20,510 bases of DNA from a virus: the IMG/VR virus record IMGVR_UViG_3300032304_000199, positions 1 through 20,510 of that record. The stretch is one strand, 5' to 3'. Positions 13,323 through 19,843 of this stretch are shown here, one piece after another. Positions within the stretch are counted from its first letter, which is position 1. Each line of letters opens with the position of its first letter. The position numbers were made by a program, and so were the translations under genes. The notes under the pieces were generated by a model. The model did not search any database. It worked only from the letters and a program-made list of their open reading frames with translations, and had not been told where the DNA came from.

Positions 13323-13517
13323 TCACCCGCCCATCAATTTGTTGACCATCGTGCCAACAAAGCCTGGGCCGAGCAACACCGCACCAATCACAATGTAGAG
13401 CAGATACTCAATGCGAGTCATGCGCTTGTCGCCTTCGACAAATGCCTTCTCTATCGCGGCATATCTCTCAGCACAAACGGCTTCATGCACAGCAAATTCC
13501 TTTTCTACTTCGTTCAT
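13323..13517 (-). CDS. 64-aa XhlA-like coiled-coil/membrane protein
   Basis: The ATG at 13517 overlaps the collar-protein stop (ATGA); a longer in-frame reading begins with TTG inside that gene. Residues 1-37 form a charged helix ([20 protein letters not shown] and on to KRMTRIEY), residues about 38-58 one hydrophobic span ([20 protein letters not shown]), and the tail is NKLMGG. Short coiled coil followed by a C-terminal span is the layout of XhlA-like holin/haemolysin partners, common near phage lysis genes. It opens the membrane/lysis block after the fibre genes. Family inferred from topology only. Confidence 0.65.
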   Translation of the reverse strand: MNEVEKEFAVHEAVCAERYAAIEKAFVEGDKRMTRIEYLLYIVIGAVLLGPGFVGTMVNKLMGG

Positions 13518-14116
13518 ACTGTGCGCTTCCAAATGGCCACGGTAATGTATGGCTGATAGTTGGCGTTTGTGCCACTTGAACCAGCACTAGCAATACTAAT
13601 TCCAGTGGTAACAGTAGCTGCTGTTACTGTTCCACCTAAAGTAACAACTCCATTTGGACCAGCCTGACAGCCGCCTGTACTATTAAATGTATTAACAGTA
13701 TGGCTGTGACCAGGGTCTGTCAAAGTGTGCGTGTGGCTGACAACAATTGCATCTGCACTGCCACCAGTTTCCTCCAGTGCGTCAAATAGAGCGTTGCTTG
13801 CGTTATAGCCAACAGGTACGCGCCCCGCACCAAATGCAGTCCATGTACCAAAGCCAAGCAGTGTGGCTGGATTTGTGGTCACAGATGAGTTGTAATATAA
13901 AGAGCCAACTGGATATAGCAACTTGCCAACCTCAATTGCAAGATTTGCCATTGTGCCTACGCCTGTACCGCCTTTGGATACCTTCAGATATGCACCGGTA
14001 TCAAACAACGCATCAATGGTGTCCATGTCGTTATTGATCTTGGTCCCCCAAGTATCAGCAGATGCTCCTACCTCTGGCTTAACAAGCCCAAGGTTTGTCG
14101 TTGTGGTATCAGCCAT
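13514..14116 (-). CDS. 200-aa tail collar/fibre protein
   Basis: ATG at 14116 with GAGGTGA upstream. The N-terminus ([20 protein letters not shown], then [19 protein letters not shown]) is a common fibre-base segment. The centre [20 protein letters not shown], then [18 protein letters not shown], is typical of phage tail-collar domains. The C-terminal part has H-x-H clusters ([18 protein letters not shown]), which in related short-tail-fibre tips coordinate metal ions, and ends [13 protein letters not shown] as many collar proteins do. It is probably a trimeric, metal-stabilised tip or collar part of the tail-fibre set. Stop overlaps the XhlA-like gene. Confidence 0.85.
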   Translation of the reverse strand: MADTTTTNLGLVKPEVGASADTWGTKINNDMDTIDALFDTGAYLKVSKGGTGVGTMANLAIEVGKLLYPVGSLYYNSSVTTNPATLLGFGTWTAFGAGRVPVGYNASNALFDALEETGGSADAIVVSHTHTLTDPGHSHTVNTFNSTGGCQAGPNGVVTLGGTVTAATVTTGISIASAGSSGTNANYQPYITVAIWKRTV

Positions 14117-14124
14117 GTATCACC

Positions 14125-14655
14125 TCAATGTAAAGTTTGCGTCCAAGTTTCAGTAGTGTCAGACACTGCAGTCCAAATCTCTGATGTGTCATTTTGAGCA
14201 GTCCAATTCTCATTGGTGTCTGCAACCTGAGTCCATGTTTCCGCAGTGTCATCCTGACTTGTCCAGACCTCTGCAACATCAGGCTCATTATTCCATTTAA
14301 ATATGGCATTTGCGAACAGTTCGGAATTCGCAGTTATCGTGAAAGATGTGATGCCATAGCGCACGGCATTGGCGGTTAATGCTGAAACGCCATTGATGAT
14401 TGACGCTGCGTAATATATTCTGTTGGCACTGGCACTGATGGCAGAAACAGCATTGATCTGAGCAGCGCCAAAGGCATATCTCACGCCGCTGGCAGATACC
14501 GTACTCACCCCAACAATAGTGGCCCCACCAAATGCGTATCTGATGGCATAACAAGATGCCGCGCTGGTGGATGCAATGGTGGCTGCACCGTCATATACAA
14601 CACCTCCAGACAAGCTGGATATAGGCGCTGCTGAGAATGCTGAAAAGCCAAACAC
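14125..14655 (-). CDS. 176-aa dual tandem-repeat virion-type protein
   Basis: GTG start at 14655, with AAGGA about six bases upstream; reads MFGFSAFSAAPISSL, an N-terminus I recall from phage virion proteins. Residues 24-124 contain five diverged ~20-residue units (such as ATIVGVSTVSASGVRYAFGA and AQINAVSAISASANRIYYAA) likely to form a repetitive beta structure. Residues 131-176 contain 10-residue units starting with WT (WTSQDDTAET, WTQVADTNEN, WTAQNDTSEI, WTAVSDTTET). No enzyme motif. It lies between the S74 fibre and the collar gene, so a fibre or adhesion accessory is likely; the exact role is unknown. Confidence 0.75.
   Translation of the reverse strand: MFGFSAFSAAPISSLSGGVVYDGAATIASTSAASCYAIRYAFGGATIVGVSTVSASGVRYAFGAAQINAVSAISASANRIYYAASIINGVSALTANAVRYGITSFTITANSELFANAIFKWNNEPDVAEVWTSQDDTAETWTQVADTNENWTAQNDTSEIWTAVSDTTETWTQTLH
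14128..14265 (-). repeat. Tandem 30-base coding repeats (WT decapeptides)
   Basis: Four full 10-residue units and one partial encode WT-x-x-x-D-T/x-x-E-x. The second and fourth positions alternate between a Q-containing and a V-containing type (SQDD, QVAD, AQND, AVSD), hinting at a 20-residue super-repeat. Encoded at the C-terminal end of the 176-aa protein. Confidence 0.65.
14284..14586 (-). repeat. Five coding repeats of about 20 residues
   Basis: Inside the 176-aa protein (residues 24-124). Five tandem units of 20-21 residues with the loose pattern hydrophobic-I-x-x-V-S-x-x-S/T-A-x-x-x-R/I-Y/F-(A/G). Copies 1-4 are clear and copy 5 is diverged. Divergence at the base level implies an old duplication. 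Confidence 0.6.
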
Positions 14656-14658
14656 TGT

Positions 14659-15342
14659 TTATCCTTGAGAATTGGTTTCTAGTGCTGTGATTCGTGCTGT
14701 CAGGTCTGTGATGAGGGCTTGCTGTTCTTGGATGGCGGCAGTCAATGTGGCAACCAAGAATGATGTGTCAATGCCTTGGTACTTGGGATTACCGTCAGCA
14801 TCCACTGCATCTTTTTCGCCAGTGACGCATCCCTCAACCACTTCTTGCAACTCATGTGCAATAAAACCCTGACCATCTGAGCCGTCCACTTTCCATTTGT
14901 AAGTGCAAGGCTTCAATGCAGTGATCTTTGCCAGTGCGCCCGTCATTGGAATAATGTCTTCTTTCAGGCGGTAGTCGGAAGATGTGTTGTAAGCGGTTGA
15001 AGAGCCGCTTATTGATATGTTCCCAACTACTCCATTTGGGTTTCTAAAATAAGCCGCTTCTGTATTTGATGTGGTTGTTGCATTAAGAACTAATGCTGTG
15101 CTTGCTCCGGCTGTGCAATCAATTTGTACTTTCCAATTTGAATTTAATGCGGATGTTCTATTTATAAGCAAATTACCAGAGCTATCAAACCTTGCAACCT
15201 CCGCACCGCCTTCAGCAAAAGCAATGGTGTCAGCGGCAGGGAAGAAGATACCTGTGTTTGCATCTGTTCCCCTGATAGCAGGGGTTGCGGCAGAACCGTC
15301 AACATCGGAGAGTCCATTAGTTCCTGAAAGGATTAAAGTCAT
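14659..15342 (-). CDS. Tail fibre with C-terminal S74 auto-cleaving chaperone
   Basis: I use the ATG at 15342, which overlaps the previous stop (ATGA); the frame is open upstream but inside the small gene. 227 residues. The N-terminus MTLILSGTNGLSD resembles the neighbouring fibre start. A fibre-type repeat region follows (NTGIFFPAADTIAFAEGG, then FDSSGNLLIN). From residue 121 comes the intramolecular chaperone: S122-D123-Y124-R125-L126-K127 contains the Ser/Lys pair five residues apart used for self-cleavage in peptidase S74. It continues with GFIAHELQEVV and a terminal coiled coil (QEQQALITDLTARITALE). The chaperone trimerises the fibre and then detaches by cleavage. Strong assignment. Confidence 0.88.
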   Translation of the reverse strand: MTLILSGTNGLSDVDGSAATPAIRGTDANTGIFFPAADTIAFAEGGAEVARFDSSGNLLINRTSALNSNWKVQIDCTAGASTALVLNATTTSNTEAAYFRNPNGVVGNISISGSSTAYNTSSDYRLKEDIIPMTGALAKITALKPCTYKWKVDGSDGQGFIAHELQEVVEGCVTGEKDAVDADGNPKYQGIDTSFLVATLTAAIQEQQALITDLTARITALETNSQG

Positions 15343-15509
15343 TGTTGTTCCTCTGCTGGCAATGGTGTATTGCCCTCTGCAAGCCACTTTGCCACATCAG
15401 GGTCTGATAAAAGAACAGTGGAATAAGAACTATCATTGTTGGTTTTTGTAATTCCAACTTGCACTCCGCTATTGTCTTTGTAATATTTCCAACCAGTGAA
15501 ATCAATCAT
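15339..15509 (-). CDS. 56-aa tail-fibre chaperone-like mini-protein
   Basis: A short gene between two fibre genes, overlapping both (ATGA at each end). It reads MIDFTGWKYYKDNSGVQVGI, then VLLSDPDVAKWLAEGNTPLP and ends EEQQ. The acidic-to-Pro-rich end with W and P-x-x-E-E-Q is shared in form with the 52-aa protein from 16621. Such tiny proteins beside fibre genes resemble fibre assembly chaperones, which I infer from layout. Its last codons carry GAGGAACAA, which can act as the ribosome site of the next fibre gene. Confidence 0.7.
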   Translation of the reverse strand: MIDFTGWKYYKDNSGVQVGITKTNNDSSYSTVLLSDPDVAKWLAEGNTPLPAEEQQ

Positions 15510-16624
15510 AGTTCTGCTCCAGTAAAATAAAGATAACCAGCACTATTAGTTATTCCAAGTGTGTAGTTTCTATTAGTAGTTCCGCCCGAAGCAACATTAG
15601 CATCAAACAAACATCCAGTAATTCCACCAACAGCTAAACCCATTGCGCTTGATACTGTGTTTGTTCCAGCACTATCAAAACAAGTGAAATGAGCCGCAGA
15701 TGAAATTGTTGCGCCTGTAACAGTTGTTCTTGTTGGAACTGGAAAAACAATCATTCCTCTACCAGTAGTTGTGCTATTAAATTGCAGTTGTGACGGTAGC
15801 ATGGTATTGCTTGTGTCGTACCTAAATGCTGGCAGATACCTCTGACATAAAGCCAACTCAGTCCCATAAGGTCTGTAATCAAAGCTCGTTGCTGTTGAGC
15901 CTTTTTCTAGCTGTACGCCTGTGATGTAGAAAGTTGCGCCATTTGTGCCAAGAACACTAGTTGAACCTGTTGCTCCATAAACAAACGAAACTGTTGCCCA
16001 TGCGTTAGCAGTACCAAGCCGTGTTGCACCACTTCCTAAATTAAACATTACACCAATACCGCCACTATTTGTAGCAAGCCATGTTCCGCTTGTATCGCCA
16101 ACAATAGTTATTGATTTCTGTTCCCATGTATTTGCAGAAGATATAGTGTATGTATATGGGTATGCTCTATTTTGACTATAGTTAGTCAGTACACCAGAAA
16201 ATGTACCAGTTAAAGAACTTCTTACCCAAAAAGACAAAGTTACTGTTGATGCGTCAGCCGCACCAAATCCTAAATCAGCAGAATTAAAACCTTCAATCCA
16301 TTGTCTTAAGAAATACGAATCTCCTGTTGCGGGGGTATTTGCACCAAGAGATGTAACCCCTAAATAATTTGTAAATCCTGATGGAGGTGTAACTGAACCA
16401 GCATTTTGTTGAGCAGAAAATTTACCTGATGCTTCTCCGTATGCTTCCCATCTATCAAGCGTGTATTGAGAGCCAGCGGCATTAGATGAAAGTGCCGCAC
16501 CAGCCCTTCTTTGGTCAATCACCATTGCACCATTGATGAGCCTATTCTTAAAGCCCATTGATGACGCAGAATTAAACTGCCCATCAAGGGTGATTCCATT
16601 TGTTCCTGATATGGCTATGGTCAT
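15506..16624 (-). CDS. 372-aa tail fibre/receptor-binding protein
   Basis: The ATG at 16624 overlaps the preceding stop (ATGA), with GAGGA about nine bases upstream. The N-terminus MTIAISGTNGITLDGQ resembles the S74 fibre start. Next comes FKNRLINGAMVIDQRRAG and YTLDRWEAYGEA, a signature I recall from phage fibres with a beta-jelly-roll receptor-binding body. The rest is Ser/Thr/Gly-rich beta sequence (ITGVQLEKGSTATSFDYRPY is the motif before the distal domain ELALCQRYLPAFRY). The distal ~100 residues are probably the tip that touches the host surface. Role inferred from family pattern and position. Confidence 0.8.
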   Translation of the reverse strand: MTIAISGTNGITLDGQFNSASSMGFKNRLINGAMVIDQRRAGAALSSNAAGSQYTLDRWEAYGEASGKFSAQQNAGSVTPPSGFTNYLGVTSLGANTPATGDSYFLRQWIEGFNSADLGFGAADASTVTLSFWVRSSLTGTFSGVLTNYSQNRAYPYTYTISSANTWEQKSITIVGDTSGTWLATNSGGIGVMFNLGSGATRLGTANAWATVSFVYGATGSTSVLGTNGATFYITGVQLEKGSTATSFDYRPYGTELALCQRYLPAFRYDTSNTMLPSQLQFNSTTTGRGMIVFPVPTRTTVTGATISSAAHFTCFDSAGTNTVSSAMGLAVGGITGCLFDANVASGGTTNRNYTLGITNSAGYLYFTGAEL

Positions 16625-16779
16625 GCTAATTGTTCCTCAGTAGGGCGAGGCAGTGTTGGGTGTTCCCACTTGGCTATGTAATCGCCTTTTCCGTCAGAGT
16701 CGTTTTGAAGAACAATTAAACTTACAAAATCTTGATCTGTAAGTTCTGGGTATAGAGTTTTAATTTTGTTGTAAAGCAT
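16621..16779 (-). CDS. 52-aa XkdW-like tail-fibre chaperone mini-protein
   Basis: The ATG at 16779 shares a base with the TAA of the previous gene (TAATG); a longer frame from 16812 lies inside it. Reads MLYNKIKTLYPELTDQDFV, then VLQNDSDGKGDYIAKWEHPT and ends EEQLA. The Y-P-x-L-T/D start, the I-x-x-W middle and the P-T-x-E-x-L end match the general shape of small tail-assembly proteins of the XkdW type. It stands immediately before the receptor-binding gene, overlapping it by ATGA. Assignment is by pattern memory, not alignment. Confidence 0.7.
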   Translation of the reverse strand: MLYNKIKTLYPELTDQDFVSLIVLQNDSDGKGDYIAKWEHPTLPRPTEEQLA

Positions 16780-17324
16780 TACGCTAACCTCACTAAGAAA
16801 CCTTGAAACCAAGTCACATTACTTCCAGCGTTAAAGGTTTGTCCAGAAGCCGCATTTATGTAGCAATAAAATTCAAGATAGTCTGTCGTTCCATTCATGC
16901 TAATTAGTGATGAAACAACTCGGTTATCAAATGAAGCAGGGCTTGTTGCCACATTTAATTCAGCAACATTGCCTCCGTTTTTGTAAATTGCCCAAACATA
17001 AGTTGAGGGGGCTGTACCTGAAATTCTAGAAGCGGCTTGTATTTGATAATAGCCAGCAACATTAGGAGTGAAACGATAAGTTGATGTGTCAAAACAAGAT
17101 GCTGTGTCAAATAACTCGGTATTTATTTGCACCTTTGTGTATGTTGCATTCGATGGTGTTTGGTTTGACCCCAAATAAGCACTGAACGCAGGAATATTTC
17201 CAGACACCATCACAGTACCAGTTGCCGCTGGCAAAGTCAGCGTGAAATTGCTGTTTGTATTAGGTGCGGCAATGGTCAGCGTACCAGTACCGCTTGGATT
17301 ACCTGAAATTGCTACTAGAGACAT
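16779..17324 (-). CDS. 181-aa fibre protein with C1q-like trimeric domain
   Basis: ATG at 17324 with AAAGGAAAG upstream. The N-terminus (MSLVAISGNPSGTGTLTIAA, then TNSNFTLTLPAATGTVM) is a short fibre-shaft pattern frequent in phage. Residues about 60-181 look like a C1q-like jelly roll: NTELFDTASCFDTSTYRFTP, NVAGYYQIQAASRISG, VWAIYKNGGNVAELN, DYLEFYCYINAASGQTFNAG, and the closing strand TWFQGFLVRLA. It probably forms a trimeric tip. Followed by the 52-aa chaperone-like protein through a TAATG overlap. A second such domain is present in the 10528-11193 product. Confidence 0.75.
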   Translation of the reverse strand: MSLVAISGNPSGTGTLTIAAPNTNSNFTLTLPAATGTVMVSGNIPAFSAYLGSNQTPSNATYTKVQINTELFDTASCFDTSTYRFTPNVAGYYQIQAASRISGTAPSTYVWAIYKNGGNVAELNVATSPASFDNRVVSSLISMNGTTDYLEFYCYINAASGQTFNAGSNVTWFQGFLVRLA

Positions 17325-17333
17325 TTCTTTCCT

Positions 17334-17792
17334 TTAAATCACAGTCCACACAGAACCAGTTGGAACGGTTACCGTAATACCTGAAGCAACGGATACTGGT
17401 CCTGCGCTCATAGCGTTTTTGCCTGTGTTAATGGTTGAACTGACATTGATTTCAATATCGTTCTCGGTGTAACCCTCTCCACCAACCACAGACCGGCCTG
17501 CGGGGTAAGTGACAAACACTTCTTTTGTACCCGCAGAGAAATTAACAGCAGAGCCAGAATTGCTTGATGCCAGTATGGCTGTCCTGGCCAGCGTTGTGCC
17601 TGACAATGTGTAAGTACCGATACCAACTTCCCACTCAGAACCGCCTTGCAAGGCGATTGCGTAATAGGTTGTATTGCCGTCACCAATAGATGAAAACGAT
17701 TGAAAACCAGTAGATGCACCCGCTAAGGTGAATGTACCTGTACCTGTTGTTGTGGAGGTTTCTTTGACCCTATCTTTAAGCACCAAGGCCAT
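17334..17792 (-). CDS. 152-aa small virion/tail protein
   Basis: ATG at 17792, with AAAGG about eight bases upstream. Reads VKETSTTTGTGTFTLAGAST, GDGNTTYYAIALQGGSEWEV, GIGTYTLSGTTLARTAILAS, VTYPAGRSVV, all beta-strand and Gly/Thr-rich. I recall this exact arrangement as a widespread phage structural protein without an assigned biochemical function. It precedes the fibre block and follows another small virion-type protein, so a tail or fibre-attachment role is likely. No catalytic residues. The role is inferred from context. Confidence 0.7.
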   Translation of the reverse strand: MALVLKDRVKETSTTTGTGTFTLAGASTGFQSFSSIGDGNTTYYAIALQGGSEWEVGIGTYTLSGTTLARTAILASSNSGSAVNFSAGTKEVFVTYPAGRSVVGGEGYTENDIEINVSSTINTGKNAMSAGPVSVASGITVTVPTGSVWTVI

Positions 17793-17802
17793 AATAAAAC
17801 CT

Positions 17803-18201
17803 TTAAGTCAATGTGATATCTAAATCACCGGCAGGGATACGCAAGATGTCGCCATCGTTGATGGTCCGGCTGGTGGTCAATGCAGCCCATCCAAGCATTG
17901 TTCCTGATGTGATGGCCGTCAGAATGGCAATGTGTGTGATCGTTCCCCAATTGCCGCCAGAGGCCGGCGCAAACTCAATGGCCGCGTCATTGGTGCAGTT
18001 TGTTGGTGAAGTACCAGAGACAGACAGCGTGCCTGTAACCACACGCGCATAGCCGTTGCCGGTAACCTCAGTGCCACCACCAGCGTCAGATGGCGCAGAA
18101 GTGAACAATCCAATATACCAAGCTGTTGGGCGCGTTACAGAATTGGCAGTGAATAAATAATTCAGCACCAAATTTTCTGTGTAGTCGGTAAATGATGACA
18201 T
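17803..18201 (-). CDS. 132-aa small virion/tail protein
   Basis: ATG at 18201, AAGGGAAAGAG just before it. Sequence features: NLVLNYLFTANSVTRP, AWYIGLFTSAPSDAGGGTEV, GNGYARVV, GNWGTITHIAILTAITSGT and GDILRIPAGDLDITL at the end. This is a small beta-rich protein family I recall from many phages directly after adaptor genes, sometimes labelled tail or virion structural protein. It likely assembles on the tail or neck. No enzyme motif, no membrane span. Stop lies 10 bases before the next ATG. Confidence 0.7.
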   Translation of the reverse strand: MSSFTDYTENLVLNYLFTANSVTRPTAWYIGLFTSAPSDAGGGTEVTGNGYARVVTGTLSVSGTSPTNCTNDAAIEFAPASGGNWGTITHIAILTAITSGTMLGWAALTTSRTINDGDILRIPAGDLDITLT

Positions 18202-18210
18202 CTCTTTCCC

Positions 18211-18834
18211 TTATCCAAAAGATTTAGCACGCGACAGCAAAACACCGCCAGAAGTCGAGCCACGATCATCGGCAATCTGCAATTGCTCAAGCCCAACCTG
18301 ATACAAGCTGGACCACACTTGGATTCTCGCATCGTCTTGTAGGTAAGGCGCAGCCTGCAACAATGCACCATACAAATACACATCAGGCGCTTGAGTCAGC
18401 AGCCAGTTGGTGGCAACAGTCGATGACAACTTTGTCAACTTGGCGTAGTAGACCAACTCTGCTGTATATGAACCGTCAGGTATAGGCAGCACCCTGATCT
18501 GTCCTCCGACAATGGTGAAGTACAAGGGCTTGCCAGATGACAGGTAGGTTGTATTAGATAAAGAATCCAATGAATCTATTGTCTCAAACTGCAATGATGT
18601 CACTGGATTTGTGTTGAGTTTCAGCGACTTGGTTTCCAAAAAGTCGCCAGGCACAGCCCCATACTCAGTATCAATGGTCGCAGTGGCTCGCACAATCATC
18701 TGCCGTGTGCGGAGTTGGCGCTCAATCTGTGACTCAGCAAGACTGATGAAGTCAGGAATAACTGAAGTCAGATCAGACCGATTAAGCCAATCGGCCAGCG
18801 ATGTCTTCAATTCTGTGTAGGTGGTCAATGCCAT
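18211..18834 (-). CDS. 207-aa head-tail adaptor (SU10/T7-type)
   Basis: The ATG at 18834 shares a base with the previous stop (TAATG). The N-terminus YTELKTSLADWLNRSDLTSV, then IPDFISLAESQIERQLRTR, is the typical helical start of podovirus adaptor proteins (T7 gp11 and SU10-like). The middle strand section (GAVPGDFLETKSLKLN, SGKPLYFTIVGGQIRVLPIP, YTAELVYYAKLTKL) and the final helices (YLYGALLQAAPYLQDD) complete the family pattern. It should ring the portal and join the head to the tail. Strong assignment. Confidence 0.85.
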   Translation of the reverse strand: MALTTYTELKTSLADWLNRSDLTSVIPDFISLAESQIERQLRTRQMIVRATATIDTEYGAVPGDFLETKSLKLNTNPVTSLQFETIDSLDSLSNTTYLSSGKPLYFTIVGGQIRVLPIPDGSYTAELVYYAKLTKLSSTVATNWLLTQAPDVYLYGALLQAAPYLQDDARIQVWSSLYQVGLEQLQIADDRGSTSGGVLLSRAKSFG

Positions 18835-19487
18835 TAAACAGCCTCTTTTTCTTGGACTTCACGCATCACCCAAGTGTGGTCATGCTTAAACTCAAACATT
18901 CCAATGTGACCAATCTCTTTGCTCACATCGTGATCAATCCATATCTTAAAGCCTGCCTCTCTAGCTTTCTTACAAAAGAAAACATCCTCGCCAATGTAGC
19001 CACGCTTGTCATGCCGCCATGGAGTCTCAAACCAAGGCTCTGACAACGCCGCAAAGACATTGGCCTTGATCAACATCACGCCCATGCCAACTGAGCCAAC
19101 TTCTTGCAGTCCAGTTGATTCGGGCATCGTATATACCAACTCACGCTCGCCATTCTCTTTATAAAGCTGTGCGGTCGGTCCTGTTGGCATACGCCTGCGA
19201 GCGCAGTTGGTTGCCACAATGTCCAAGTCATGTTGCAGCAAACGCTCAATCATGTCCTGTGGAAACCGCATATCTGAATCAATAAAGAGTACATGGGTAC
19301 ATTTTTCACGCATCGCGTCTAGGCACAATTCAGCTCGCTGATTGGCGATAAGCGTCCCCTGTGATATTTTCAAGCTGATGGCATCATTGGTGTTCAATGT
19401 GTGATTAGCCACCATGTTGACAAGATCATAGGTAAACATGGTGTGAACCATGTCACGCGCTGGTGTGCATACTGCGATGTATTTCAT
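18834..19487 (-). CDS. GT-A glycosyltransferase in the head module
   Basis: The ATG at 19487 overlaps the previous stop (ATGA). 217 residues, full GT-A domain. Near the start ISQGTLIANQRAELCLDAM precedes the metal-binding D70-S71-D72 in VLFIDSDMRFP. Later GYIGEDVFFCKKAREAGF carries the acidic GED motif, followed by KIWIDHDVSKEIGHIG (late His-rich motif). It probably transfers a sugar from a nucleotide donor to phage proteins, DNA or a host surface molecule; the acceptor cannot be read from sequence. An embedded enzyme among capsid and adaptor genes is notable. Confidence 0.85.
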   Translation of the reverse strand: MKYIAVCTPARDMVHTMFTYDLVNMVANHTLNTNDAISLKISQGTLIANQRAELCLDAMREKCTHVLFIDSDMRFPQDMIERLLQHDLDIVATNCARRRMPTGPTAQLYKENGERELVYTMPESTGLQEVGSVGMGVMLIKANVFAALSEPWFETPWRHDKRGYIGEDVFFCKKAREAGFKIWIDHDVSKEIGHIGMFEFKHDHTWVMREVQEKEAV

Positions 19488-19798
19488 ACTTGTCCTGGTC
19501 GTACACGAAAAAATCTGTTCTCTGGATCATTAAGCCAACGCTTCATATATTCCTGATCATCCAGCTTGCCCTCTGCTCTCAACTGAGCATATATCGACAT
19601 AGGAATGCTTGCAACGCGGTGAAACTCACCTTTCCAGTTAGCACGCTCATCAACCATATTGAATTCTTGTTTGTTCTCTTCAATGATGGCCGTTACATCC
19701 TGCTGCGTCTGAATCGTTGCCTCATCAGTCTCATCGTTGTAGTGCCAGTAGCGTGTGATTCCCTGATCTTTGTCTTCGCTGAATATTCTTTTTTCCAT
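19484..19798 (-). CDS. 104-aa conserved head-region protein
   Basis: ATG at 19798. It follows the capsid gene after a strong hairpin and has no free ribosome site directly before it: AGGAG sits 19 bases upstream in the hairpin. Reads RYWHYNDETDEATIQTQQDV, then IEENKQEFN, HRVASIPMSIYAQLRAEG and NDPENRFFRVRPGQV at the end. I recall this family from capsid-adjacent positions of related podoviruses, with no known function; a minor head or assembly protein is plausible. The ATGA overlap couples it to the glycosyltransferase. Confidence 0.75.
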   Translation of the reverse strand: MEKRIFSEDKDQGITRYWHYNDETDEATIQTQQDVTAIIEENKQEFNMVDERANWKGEFHRVASIPMSIYAQLRAEGKLDDQEYMKRWLNDPENRFFRVRPGQV

Positions 19799-19804
19799 GT
19801 AAAT

Positions 19805-19828
19805 AAGGGGAGGATTTCTCCTCCCCTT
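19805..19828 (-). terminator. Hairpin after the capsid gene (terminator/attenuator)
   Basis: A perfect 10-bp stem, AAGGGGAGGA pairing with TCCTCCCCTT, with a GAAA tetraloop as read on the minus strand, followed by ATTT. It begins 16 bases after the capsid stop and ends six bases before the next ATG. The short U-rich tail on the minus strand suggests partial termination, which would keep capsid transcripts abundant. On the plus strand the stem runs into TTTTT, so it could also stop antisense transcripts. Confidence 0.8.
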
Positions 19829-19843
19829 TTTCCTCTCAGTTGA

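Noticed and set aside
14297-14554. Cys/Trp-rich 85-residue frame antiphase to the repeat protein
   Set aside because: Composition arises from reading the repeat gene in the wrong frame; no start context.
15317-15505. Minus-strand 62-residue frame beginning MISLVGN
   Set aside because: Different phase from the well-coupled 56-aa gene 15339-15509, which fits the ATGA overlaps on both sides.
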